Made by a program: the position numbers and the translations under genes. Source: Pelosinus propionicus DSM 13327 (GTDB lineage Bacteria > Bacillota > Negativicutes > DSM-13327). Taken from it: a DNA stretch of 56,051 nucleotides. Position 1 is the stretch's first letter; every line of letters begins with the position of its first letter. Below are positions 1-7,236 of this stretch, one piece after another. A model generated the notes under the pieces. It did not search any database and had not been told where the DNA came from. It worked only from the letters and a program-made list of their open reading frames with translations. Location: the NCBI RefSeq assembly GCF_900114615.1, contig NZ_FOTS01000034.1, positions 1-56,051 of the forward strand. Direction: 5' to 3'.

Positions 1-239
1 CTACCAGATAGATAATCCATCACGACTGTTTCTTTCAACTCCCAAGAATAGGATAGGTTTTTCGAGGTTTCCTGTAGCCCTTCTGGTCCTAAAGACTGAT
101 ACCTTGCTAACCATCGCCTAATGCTTGTATTAGCTACCTTTAATTGCTTTGACAGATCGTTCATGGAGTATTCATTCCGTAGGTACTTTTCAACTGCATC
201 AATGCGTTCTTCATATGAAACCGTAAATTTGCTTCCCAT
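1..239 (-). CDS. Partial transposase, N-terminal HTH part (IS3/IS150-like)
   Basis: The reading frame starts at ATG (239, complement) and runs off the window after 79 codons. The translation begins MGSKFTVSYEERIDAVEKYL and contains a helix-turn-helix segment (NDLSKQLKVANTSIRRWLARY, with LGPEGL after it), typical of the OrfA-like N-terminus of IS3-family and related transposases. The catalytic DDE domain lies outside the window. The start is supported by an AAGGAAGGAG ribosome binding site a few bases upstream, which is itself buried in a hairpin (245-308). Family assignment is from the HTH pattern only. Confidence 0.75.
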   Translation of the reverse strand, partial: MGSKFTVSYEERIDAVEKYLRNEYSMNDLSKQLKVANTSIRRWLARYQSLGPEGLQETSKNLSYSWELKETVVMDYLSG

Positions 240-244
240 AAAAA

Positions 245-308
245 ATATGCTCCTTCCTTGCAATAGACAGTTTTATTATTTCAACTGTCTATTACAAGGG
301 GAGCATAT
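245..308. repeat. Hairpin at the insertion-sequence end, masking the transposase RBS
   Basis: Arms 245-270 and 285-308 are nearly fully complementary: ATATGCTCC and AATAGACAG on one side, CTGTCTATT and GGAGCATAT on the other, with a 14-nt AT-rich loop. Read in the transposase direction, the right arm contains the AAGGAAGGAG ribosome binding site. The inner part (TGTAATAGACAGT) may be the IS terminal inverted repeat. No target-site duplication can be verified because the other end is outside the window. Confidence 0.6.
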
Positions 309-445
309 CAGATAAAAAGGGCGGTGATGGTTCTTTTAACTTATAATAAGTTTGAGCGGACAAGTATGTTGTTGTTTATCGGGCTGTGTTTCGGTTTTCA
401 ATGCGTCAAGTGCCTTCGATTGAGAGAATATGCAGGTTTTAAGAT

Positions 446-470
446 TAACTTCCACAAGCTGTGGAAGTTA
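446..470. promoter_or_regulatory. Perfect 11-bp dyad upstream of the PRD regulator
   Basis: TAACTTCCACA, AGC, TGTGGAAGTTA forms a perfect inverted repeat. It lies 30 bp before a TATAAT box (500-505) and 64 bp before the regulator start. There is no T-run, so it is more like a protein-binding site than a terminator. No clear -35 was found. Which protein binds is unknown; self-regulation by the PRD protein is one possibility. Confidence 0.45.
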
Positions 471-533
471 AATGTCTAGGTGGGGTCATAAGGTGCTGTT
501 ATAATGAATTTGTAGCAAGCGAGGTGTAAGGTA

Positions 534-2480
534 TTGGAGATTCAAAACAAAAGGATTTTAAAAATACTGGAACTGTTTGATATTGAAAAAAAAGTACTTA
601 ATAGTGCAAGTATGGCTGCTTTAATTGGTGTAAGTTCAAGGACGATTCGCAATGATATCAAAGAATGTAATGCTATGATTCAGAAACATGGTGCACAAAT
701 TCAGGCAGAAACTGGTGTCGGGTATATGCTGAAGATTTATGATGAAAATCGTTATGAGGCATTTAAGGACGCTCAGAGCAATGAAGGCCGGAAAGGCTGG
801 CTGAAGAATCATATCATTCCTTCAGACCACAATGATAGAATTTCCTTTATTATTGCTGAGCTTCTGCTAAACTCCTTACATGAAAGAGTCGTTACAGAGT
901 CCGAACTTGCCGATGAACTTTTTATTAGTCTTTCGACCTTGAAAAAATACATGAAAGATATAAAGAAAAGTTTATTTCGCTTCGGCGTTGAGATTGTCGC
1001 GGATCGAATGAATGGAATCTGTATAAAAGGGGATGAGGCACAAATCCGTTATTGTATTTCAGAATATATTTTCAATAGCAATGATTTAGTAGATTTGGCG
1101 CAGAATGAATTTTACCGGAAGCTTTTCTCACTTGAAGAAATTGAAAAAGTAAAGCAAATCATCCTGAAAGTGATCTTAAAATACAACATTCATTTAACGG
1201 ATATTGCTTTTAAAAATTTATTAGTACATATCATTATTACTCTGAAAAGAGCGGATGGAAAGAATACGACAGAATATAGCAAAGACCAAATGCTGATTTT
1301 AGAAGAATCGATCGATTTTTCTGTAGCTCAGGAAATTATCGATATTATCTTAAATCAACTTAATATTGACATTACAAATGAAGTGTATTATTTAACGCAG
1401 CATTTTATTTCCAGCAAGAAATTAATAGGAAGCGGCGAAAATACTCAGGCTCAATTGGAGTACCGGACACTGATTGAAAGTATTTTATCAAAAATCCAAA
1501 TGGATATTGGAATTGATTTGTCTGTTGATGAAGAATTGATTTCTGGGCTTATGATTCATTTAGGAGCAGCCGTCAATCGATTAAAATTTAATATGAACAT
1601 TCGTAATGAAATTTTGGCTCCTATTAAAAAAAATTATCCTTTAGCATTTGAAATGGCGGTTATCGCCAGCAAAGTATTGACGAATCAGGAAAAGCTGCGA
1701 ACCAATGAAAATGAAATGGGGTTTCTTGCCATTCACTTTGGTGCAGCATTAGAGCGGCGAAAATGCAGTGCCAAAACGGCACTGACGGCCATCATTGCAT
1801 GTGGAACAGGTCTTTCCACTGCCATGTTTGTAAAAAGCAAACTGCAAAGAAAGTTTGGCAGGCAGCTGCAAATTTTGAAGGTAAGTCCGCTTTATGAGAT
1901 TACAGAAGAAACGATACAAAGTGTTGATTTTGTCTTTACAACTGTACCGATTAGAGGAATTCATTCTGAGAAGATTATTCAGGTAGAGTCAATTTTGACC
2001 GAAGAGGATTTGGGAAAAATCGAGATGATCATTCATGGAAATGAAGTAGAATCCCAAGAGCATTTTTTTAGAGAAGACTTGTTTTTTTCGGGGTTAAAGG
2101 CAAATTCCAAAATGGATGTTCTAGAGAAAATGACGGATCTGATGCTGAAAAAAGGATACATCGATCAAGCAGGAAAAAAATCGGTATTTTCCAGAGAACT
2201 GATGGCGTCAACGGAATTAGGAAGCTTAATTGCTATTCCCCATGCTTTAGAAAATCATAGCAAGGAGGCGGCCATTGCTGTAGCTGTTTTAGAAAAGCCC
2301 ATTCTCTGGGATAAGGAGAAAGTACAGGTTGTATTTTTGTTAAGTATTCCAAAAAGCAAATGTCGGGTGTGGGAACCCGTTTTTGAAAGATTATATCGGT
2401 ATTTTATTAGTGATTTTGGCGTGAATACATTGATCAAAAATGCCAAATTTGAAGTGTTGATAGAAAAACTAGGAGAATAG
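534..2480 (+). CDS. PRD-domain transcription regulator with EIIB and EIIA modules (BglG/MtlR type)
   Basis: This 648-residue protein has N-terminal helix-turn-helix segments (about 1-60 and 80-140), two PTS regulation domains (about 195-300 and 305-405, with His in LVHII, LMIHLG and LAIHFG), an EIIB(Gat)-like domain with Cys423 in IACGTGLS, and an EIIA type 2 domain with His570 in IPHALE. Such proteins activate the adjacent PTS operon, and phosphorylation of the PRD, EIIB and EIIA sites reports substrate transport. The start is TTG, chosen because GAGGTG lies 8 bases upstream. It is followed by the PTS genes on the same strand with short gaps, so it is almost certainly their regulator. Confidence 0.9.
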   Translation: MEIQNKRILKILELFDIEKKVLNSASMAALIGVSSRTIRNDIKECNAMIQKHGAQIQAETGVGYMLKIYDENRYEAFKDAQSNEGRKGWLKNHIIPSDHNDRISFIIAELLLNSLHERVVTESELADELFISLSTLKKYMKDIKKSLFRFGVEIVADRMNGICIKGDEAQIRYCISEYIFNSNDLVDLAQNEFYRKLFSLEEIEKVKQIILKVILKYNIHLTDIAFKNLLVHIIITLKRADGKNTTEYSKDQMLILEESIDFSVAQEIIDIILNQLNIDITNEVYYLTQHFISSKKLIGSGENTQAQLEYRTLIESILSKIQMDIGIDLSVDEELISGLMIHLGAAVNRLKFNMNIRNEILAPIKKNYPLAFEMAVIASKVLTNQEKLRTNENEMGFLAIHFGAALERRKCSAKTALTAIIACGTGLSTAMFVKSKLQRKFGRQLQILKVSPLYEITEETIQSVDFVFTTVPIRGIHSEKIIQVESILTEEDLGKIEMIIHGNEVESQEHFFREDLFFSGLKANSKMDVLEKMTDLMLKKGYIDQAGKKSVFSRELMASTELGSLIAIPHALENHSKEAAIAVAVLEKPILWDKEKVQVVFLLSIPKSKCRVWEPVFERLYRYFISDFGVNTLIKNAKFEVLIEKLGE

Positions 2481-2502
2481 TAGGAAAAGGGGCTAGGGTA
2501 GG

Positions 2503-2946
2503 ATGTTAAAGGACTTGACCAGTGAGAAGCTGATTCGCCTGAACATTGATGCGAAAGATTGGGAAGACGCAATCCGCCAAGCAGCAGATGCCTTGCTGCA
2601 GAATGGAAAGATAAAGTCATCGTATATTGATGCAATCATAAAAACGGCTAAAGAGGGCGGGCCTTATTTCGTTCTTACGAAACATGTTGCTTTACCTCAT
2701 GCTCGGCCAGAGGCCGGGGCAATTGAAAGTGCTATCGGTATTGCAACATTAAAAAAGCCGATTGTATTTGGAAATAAAGAAAATGATCCAGTAAAATATT
2801 TATTTTGTTTGAGTGCTCAGGATAGTGAGAGTCACATCAATGCTTTAGCAGATTTGACAGGACTGTTGGAAAGTAAAAATTTTTACAAGTTCTTGGATCA
2901 AGCGAAAGATGCGTCTGAGGTAATGCAATATATTGAAAATATATAG
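2503..2946 (+). CDS. PTS EIIA component, mannitol/ascorbate type
   Basis: 147 residues, the normal size for a free-standing EIIA type 2 (UlaC/SgaA-like) protein. The phosphoryl-accepting His66 sits in the motif ALPHARPE. It would take phosphate from HPr and pass it to the EIIB protein encoded 17 bp downstream. It lies 22 bp behind the regulator, most likely in one transcript with it. The substrate cannot be told from this subunit. Confidence 0.88.
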   Translation: MLKDLTSEKLIRLNIDAKDWEDAIRQAADALLQNGKIKSSYIDAIIKTAKEGGPYFVLTKHVALPHARPEAGAIESAIGIATLKKPIVFGNKENDPVKYLFCLSAQDSESHINALADLTGLLESKNFYKFLDQAKDASEVMQYIENI

Positions 2947-2963
2947 AAAAGGGGTATAGAAAA

Positions 2964-3251
2964 ATGGAATTTAAAGGATTAGTTGCTTGTCGTGCAGGTG
3001 TAGGATCAAGTTTGATGCTAAATATCAAACTTAAACAGGTGATTAGCGAAAATAAGCTTCCCATCAAGGTTGAACATGGTTCGTTAGATTCAGTTGCAGG
3101 TTTTACTGGAGCTTTAATTATTACGTTGAGCGATGTTGCTAAAGAATTGGAATCCAAAAAGTTGCCGCAGAAAATTATTGGCATCGACAACATTATGAAC
3201 AAGGGGGAAATTCTGACGAAATTAAATGCTTTTCTTGCTGAAGCCAAGTAA
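2964..3251 (+). CDS. PTS EIIB component, ascorbate/galactitol type
   Basis: 95 residues with the phosphocysteine loop CRAGVGSS near the N-terminus (Cys9), as in UlaB/GatB-like EIIB proteins. It passes phosphate from EIIA to the incoming substrate at the EIIC channel. The start ATG is preceded by AAAGGGG. It is separated from the EIIC gene by about 400 bp, which is unusual for an otherwise tight PTS operon. Confidence 0.88.
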   Translation: MEFKGLVACRAGVGSSLMLNIKLKQVISENKLPIKVEHGSLDSVAGFTGALIITLSDVAKELESKKLPQKIIGIDNIMNKGEILTKLNAFLAEAK

Positions 3252-3649
3252 AACAAGATGCGACAGATGACAATTGTAGATAGGCTGCTCCTATGTTAAA
3301 ACGGATTAAAATCGTAACGCGTGATGTCAGTCTGACATAGGAGTGATGCTTTTAAACATCATGAAAGCATGAAAAAACCTCCCGTAATAAAATGATATTG
3401 GGGCCTTACGCCAATATCAAAACAGGAGGCATTTCCAATGTACAGTTTCAGTCTAGCATATGAAAAATAAAAATGCCAGTATTATACAATTGATATTTCA
3501 AAATACAAGAAATTGCTGCTATGTATTCTGCTAAAATCGACAATATCAGAATTTATGGAATATTTTTTTAATAACAATGCACTGATAGATGATAAGCATC
3601 GAAAATAGGAACATGACAAAATATTTCTTACATATAGGAGGCAGAAATT
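3252..3649 (+). other. Long intercistronic region with two hairpins and a mini-ORF
   Basis: The 398-bp gap splits EIIB from EIIC. It holds a hairpin with arms CTCCTATGT (3288-3296) and ACATAGGAG (3335-3343), then a nested structure. In that structure CCTCC (3378-3382) can pair with the Shine-Dalgarno GGAGG (3425-3429) around an inner stem GATATTGG/CCAATATC (3394-3401, 3411-3418). An 11-codon frame (3438-3470, MYSFSLAYEK) follows that Shine-Dalgarno at ideal distance. The rest is AT-rich with no further gene. It could be a regulatory leader or the scar of a lost insertion sequence. Confidence 0.45.
3438..3470 (+). CDS. Possible leader peptide or truncated gene start, 10 aa
   Basis: ATG at 3438 follows CAGGAGG with 8 bases between, one of the best ribosome binding sites in the window, yet the frame stops after ten codons (MYSFSLAYEK). 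The Shine-Dalgarno can be masked by CCTCC 43 bases upstream. It may be a leader peptide, or the beginning of a transposase-like gene whose body is lost. I do not recognise the sequence. Confidence 0.25.
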   Translation: MYSFSLAYEK

Positions 3650-4912
3650 ATGGATTTTATAGTTAGTTTATTGAGTAATCCGGCTGTGCTGCTAGGTTTA
3701 GTTGCTTTTGTTGGATTGCTGGCGCAGAAAAAAACGGGAACAGAAATTATAACTGGGGCATCAAAAACGGCGATCGGTTTTTTGGTATTTGGTATTGGGG
3801 CTGGAACGATGACAGGAGCATTAAAAAATTTTAATACGATGTTCCAATCTGGTTTCCATATTTCGGGAGTTATTACATCTCCGGAAGCTGCTACCGCTTT
3901 AGCGCAGAGCAAATATGGATTTGTAACTTCATCGATTTTAATTGTAGGTTTTATTATGAATCTTGTATTTGCACGTGTTACGAAGTTTAAAAATGTGTTT
4001 TTCACAGGAGGACACAGCTTGTTTTTCGCTTGTGTATTGGGGCTGATTCTAAAATTCCATGGTTTCAATGATGGCATGGCAATTGTTACAGGAGGCACCA
4101 TTTTAGGATTCTTTTCGGCATTTTTGCCACAGCTTTGTCAGCCGTTTATGCGTAAATTGACTGGTAATGATGATCAAGCTATTGGTCATTTCAACATGCT
4201 TGGTTATGCTTTATCAGGTTATATCGGCAAGTTACTTTTTTCAAAGTGGGGTGATAAAACCACAGAAGATATCAGTTTCCCTGCTTGGTTATCTTTCTTC
4301 CGCGATTTTTTGATGGGCTGCGCATTTGTTATGACATTATTGTTCTATGTTTCGGCTTTGGCCGCAGGGGAGGATGCTGTTGCGAAGCTGGCTGGATCGA
4401 CCCATTGGTTGGTATTCCCTCTCTTACAAGCATTTCAGTTTACGGCTGGTATGTCCGTATTAATGACAGGGGTACGTATGTTCTTAGGAGAAATCACGGC
4501 AGCATTTGTTGCTATTTCTGAAAAGTTTATTCCTGGGTCTCGTCCGGCATTGGATGTACCGACTGTATTTCCATATGCACCGACTGCCGTTATCGTTGGA
4601 TTTCTTTGCTCTTATGCAGCAGGCTTATTTGCTATTGTAGTCATGGTTGTTTTTAATTTCTCGGTGATCATTATTCCGGCAGCACATATCCACTTCTTTT
4701 CCGGCGGTACTGCAGGGGTGTTTGGGAATTCCTTCGGCGGCTGGCGAGGCGCTGTGGCAGGTTCCTTTACCGTCGGTTTACTACTAGCGTTTTTACCATG
4801 CGTATTGTATCCGCTCTATGGAGAAATGGGTGTGCTTGGTTCAACGTTCCCAAATGTTGATTATAATATTGTTGGAATGATTCTCAATAGCGTATTACGA
4901 ATTTTTAACTAG
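3650..4912 (+). CDS. PTS EIIC permease, ascorbate (UlaA/SgaT) family
   Basis: A 420-residue hydrophobic protein with about ten membrane segments. Segments such as FTGGHSLFFACVLG and HFFSGGTAGVFGNSFGG are typical of the UlaA/SgaT family of PTS channels. It would import and phosphorylate a carbohydrate together with the EIIA and EIIB proteins encoded upstream. The start has AGGAGGCAG in front. The ascorbate genes ulaD, ulaE and ulaF are absent nearby; an SIS isomerase and a DapA-like aldolase follow instead, so the substrate is probably not ascorbate. Confidence 0.9.
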   Translation: MDFIVSLLSNPAVLLGLVAFVGLLAQKKTGTEIITGASKTAIGFLVFGIGAGTMTGALKNFNTMFQSGFHISGVITSPEAATALAQSKYGFVTSSILIVGFIMNLVFARVTKFKNVFFTGGHSLFFACVLGLILKFHGFNDGMAIVTGGTILGFFSAFLPQLCQPFMRKLTGNDDQAIGHFNMLGYALSGYIGKLLFSKWGDKTTEDISFPAWLSFFRDFLMGCAFVMTLLFYVSALAAGEDAVAKLAGSTHWLVFPLLQAFQFTAGMSVLMTGVRMFLGEITAAFVAISEKFIPGSRPALDVPTVFPYAPTAVIVGFLCSYAAGLFAIVVMVVFNFSVIIIPAAHIHFFSGGTAGVFGNSFGGWRGAVAGSFTVGLLLAFLPCVLYPLYGEMGVLGSTFPNVDYNIVGMILNSVLRIFN

Positions 4913-4986
4913 TATTATGAATCTGCAAATCTGCTTTTGTGTTACTATTGGCACCGCGGCAGGTTGAGCATAGCTAAGGAGAGGGA

Positions 4987-5607
4987 ATGATGAGTGTAAG
5001 CAATAAAGAAGTTCTGCAAAAGTATGTGGGAGCTTTTATGACGGAAGTTGATGATTTTGTTGAACAGCTGGATATCAAGAGCATTGATGCTGCAAAAGAT
5101 TTAATTTTGACGGCAGAAAAAAATAAGAATAGAGTACACGTGACAGGTATTGGAAAACCGGGACATATAGCTGGCTATATTGCATCCTTATTGTCATCTA
5201 CAGGAACGCCAACCTATGAATTACATGGCACAGAAGCAATTCACGGCTCAGCTGGTCAAGTTCTGCCAGGTGATGTTGTGATTGCGATTTCCAATAGCGG
5301 TGAAACGAATGAATTAAAAGCGACTGTAGAAACCCTAAAAAGAAATGGAGCAAAGATTATTTCTGTCAGCGGTAATGCAAATTCTTGGTTAGCAGCCAAA
5401 AGCGATGTGTTTCTTTTTGCCGGAGTACAGGCAGAAGGCGATGTGCTAAATAAACCGCCTCGTGCCTCTATCATGGCAGAAATGATCGTCTTACAGGGGC
5501 TGAGTGTAGTATTGCAGACAGAGAAAGGTCTGACAATAGAACAGTATGTAAAGTGGCACCCAGGCGGATCTCTAGGCAAAGAGATAAACAAGGAACTGAG
5601 CAAGTAG
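4987..5607 (+). CDS. SIS-domain sugar-phosphate isomerase (KpsF/GutQ-like, no CBS pair)
   Basis: 206 residues forming one SIS domain: a nucleotide-fold start (VTGIGKPGHIAGYIAS), the serine-rich phosphate loop AISNSGETNEL and the KpsF-like tail WHPGGSLGKE. Arabinose-5-phosphate isomerases of the KpsF/GutQ family carry two extra CBS domains (about 320 aa), which are missing here. It probably interconverts aldose and ketose forms of the phosphorylated sugar delivered by the PTS. It lies 74 bp behind EIIC and 31 bp before the aldolase gene. Confidence 0.82.
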   Translation: MMSVSNKEVLQKYVGAFMTEVDDFVEQLDIKSIDAAKDLILTAEKNKNRVHVTGIGKPGHIAGYIASLLSSTGTPTYELHGTEAIHGSAGQVLPGDVVIAISNSGETNELKATVETLKRNGAKIISVSGNANSWLAAKSDVFLFAGVQAEGDVLNKPPRASIMAEMIVLQGLSVVLQTEKGLTIEQYVKWHPGGSLGKEINKELSK

Positions 5608-5638
5608 TATCTCGCGTTTAATAAATGGAGGGATTTTA

Positions 5639-6517
5639 ATGGAGGTTAAAGGGATTATTGTGGCAATGGTCACTCCTTTTGATGAAAACCAGAAAATTGA
5701 TTTTCAGGCAACAAAACAATTGGTTAATAAATTAATTTCTGATGGCGCTTATGGGATTTTCATTCTTGGAACAAATGGTGAATTTCACCTGCTAAGCAAT
5801 CAAGAAAAAATAGAGTTTGCTAAATGTGTTATTGATGAAGTGGGGAAAAGAGTTCCCGTTTATGTTGGTACCGGTGGGAATAGCACTGCAAATGTGATTG
5901 CTTTATCTAAAAGCATGGAACAAATTGGTGCTGATGCATTATCGGTTATTACACCGTATTTTTTAGTGCCGTCTCAGGAAGAATTGCTTTATCATTACAA
6001 AGCAGTTGCTGCATCCGTAACGATTCCAATCATTTTGTACAATATTCCTAAAAACACAGGCATTAACATTAGCGTTGAAACGGTTGCCGAATTAGCAAAG
6101 GTTGACAATATTATCGGCATTAAGGATAGCAGCGGCAGCATTGACAATATAGAGGGCTATATAAAGGCGACAAAAGATGAAAATTTTGCTGTGCTTTCTG
6201 GATCAGATTCCTTGATTTTAAAAGCACTTAAAATTGGTGCTAAAGGAGCGGTTGCAGCAACAGCCAATCTTTTGATGAAGAATGATGTTGCGATTTATCA
6301 AAAGTTTATAAATAGCCATTTGGAAGAAGCTGAAAAAGCGCAGCAAAACATTGAAGTACTGCGTAGTGTATTAAAATTGGGGACAGTTCCCTCCGTACTA
6401 AAAAAATCTTTAGTTTTATCCAATATGCCTGTTGGTTTATGCCGTCTTCCGGTTCAAGAACCAAAGGCGGAGACAATACCCAAAATAAAAGAAATGCTGA
6501 CATATTACGGCTTATAA
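5639..6517 (+). CDS. Dihydrodipicolinate synthase/N-acetylneuraminate lyase family aldolase
   Basis: 292 residues, the usual length. Schiff-base Lys162 lies in GIKDSSGS and the catalytic Tyr134 in LYNIPKNTG; the substrate loop is GTNGEF rather than GTTGE. Family members condense or cleave 2-keto acids such as 2-keto-3-deoxy sugar acids. As last gene of the PTS operon it is expected to cleave the sugar-derived keto acid into pyruvate and an aldehyde, not to make lysine. No dehydratase or dehydrogenase is encoded here, so steps are missing or encoded elsewhere. Confidence 0.85.
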   Translation: MEVKGIIVAMVTPFDENQKIDFQATKQLVNKLISDGAYGIFILGTNGEFHLLSNQEKIEFAKCVIDEVGKRVPVYVGTGGNSTANVIALSKSMEQIGADALSVITPYFLVPSQEELLYHYKAVAASVTIPIILYNIPKNTGINISVETVAELAKVDNIIGIKDSSGSIDNIEGYIKATKDENFAVLSGSDSLILKALKIGAKGAVAATANLLMKNDVAIYQKFINSHLEEAEKAQQNIEVLRSVLKLGTVPSVLKKSLVLSNMPVGLCRLPVQEPKAETIPKIKEMLTYYGL

Positions 6518-6543
6518 AATACGCTGAGTATGTTGGAGTGAAC

Positions 6544-6596
6544 AAAAAGATAACAGATGGCATCGAGTTGAATGATGCTAACTGTTATCTTTTTTT
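6544..6596 (+). terminator. Rho-independent terminator after the PTS operon
   Basis: Stem AAAGATAACAG/CTGTTATCTTT with an inner stem GCATC/GATGC, followed by a run of seven T. It closes the operon that ends at 6517. Confidence 0.85.
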
Positions 6597-6616
6597 AATC
6601 AATTTTAAGTCTTTAA

Positions 6617-6645
6617 TTGACAATGATTTTCATTATCCTTATAAT
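6617..6645 (+). promoter_or_regulatory. Promoter with overlapping Fur box
   Basis: TTGACA (6617-6622), a 17-bp spacer and TATAAT (6640-6645) form a consensus sigma-A promoter. The 19-bp stretch 6619-6637 matches the Fur consensus GATAATGATAATCATTATC at 16 positions and covers the -35 element and spacer. It should repress the downstream TonB-C gene when iron is plentiful. Confidence 0.7.
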
Positions 6646-6719
6646 GGTAACGAGGGTTTCGATGGAGTAGGACGATAGTTCTAATCTTTAGATACAAAAA
6701 AGTAAAGAGGTGTATTCGA

Positions 6720-7136
6720 GTGAAAAAACTGCAATTGATTATGGTACTTATGTTATTATTGACAACAGGGATGTCAGTGTCTGCTTTAGCTAAGGAGAAA
6801 CCTCAAATGACTCCTCCCCAGATTATTACGCTGGCGGCAATTTCTTTGCCTCAAGATGTGAAAGAAAAGTTTGCTGAGCAAACCGTGTCTGTAAAGGTAA
6901 AGGCAACGATATCGGTATCTGGATCGATAGATGGTGATGTACAGATTATTACCAGTTCTGGAGATGCTGCTTTTGATGCTGCCGTGATGGAATCGATTCA
7001 GAGGTCGGTATTTACTCCTGCATATAGTGATACTACAGCCGTGTCATCTTCTATTATTCTTCCCTTGCATGTTAAGGTAGAAAAAAGCATACCAGAAGAA
7101 CAGGCAAATGGTGAAGTGCAGTCAGCTGCAGAATAG
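6720..7136 (+). CDS. Secreted TonB C-terminal-domain-like protein
   Basis: 138 residues. A signal peptide (KKLQLIMVLMLLLTTGMSVSALA) is followed by a TonB_C-like domain: about 45-125 with VSVKVKATISVSGSIDGDV and DAAVMESIQRSVFTPA. It lacks the N-terminal membrane anchor plus proline-rich linker of a true TonB and is probably exported to the periplasm. GTG start with AAAGAGG nine bases upstream. The Fur-box promoter upstream points to a role in iron supply. It stands alone between two terminators. Confidence 0.75.
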   Translation: MKKLQLIMVLMLLLTTGMSVSALAKEKPQMTPPQIITLAAISLPQDVKEKFAEQTVSVKVKATISVSGSIDGDVQIITSSGDAAFDAAVMESIQRSVFTPAYSDTTAVSSSIILPLHVKVEKSIPEEQANGEVQSAAE

Positions 7137-7176
7137 GTCATTTATCCTTATAATATATAATTGATAAAAATAATAG

Positions 7177-7234
7177 AAAATGGAATGAAACTGCTTACAT
7201 CGTAGATCTGTTGTAAGACGTTTCATTCCATTTT
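7177..7234. terminator. Bidirectional terminator between convergent genes
   Basis: Perfect outer stem AAAATGGAATGAAAC/GTTTCATTCCATTTT with inner stem CTTACA/TGTAAG. The arms end in A-run and T-run, so it can stop transcription from both sides (TonB-C gene and SulP gene). Confidence 0.85.
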
Positions 7235-7236
7235 CA

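Noticed and set aside
121-315. 64-aa plus-strand frame
   Set aside because: Antisense shadow of the transposase on the minus strand.
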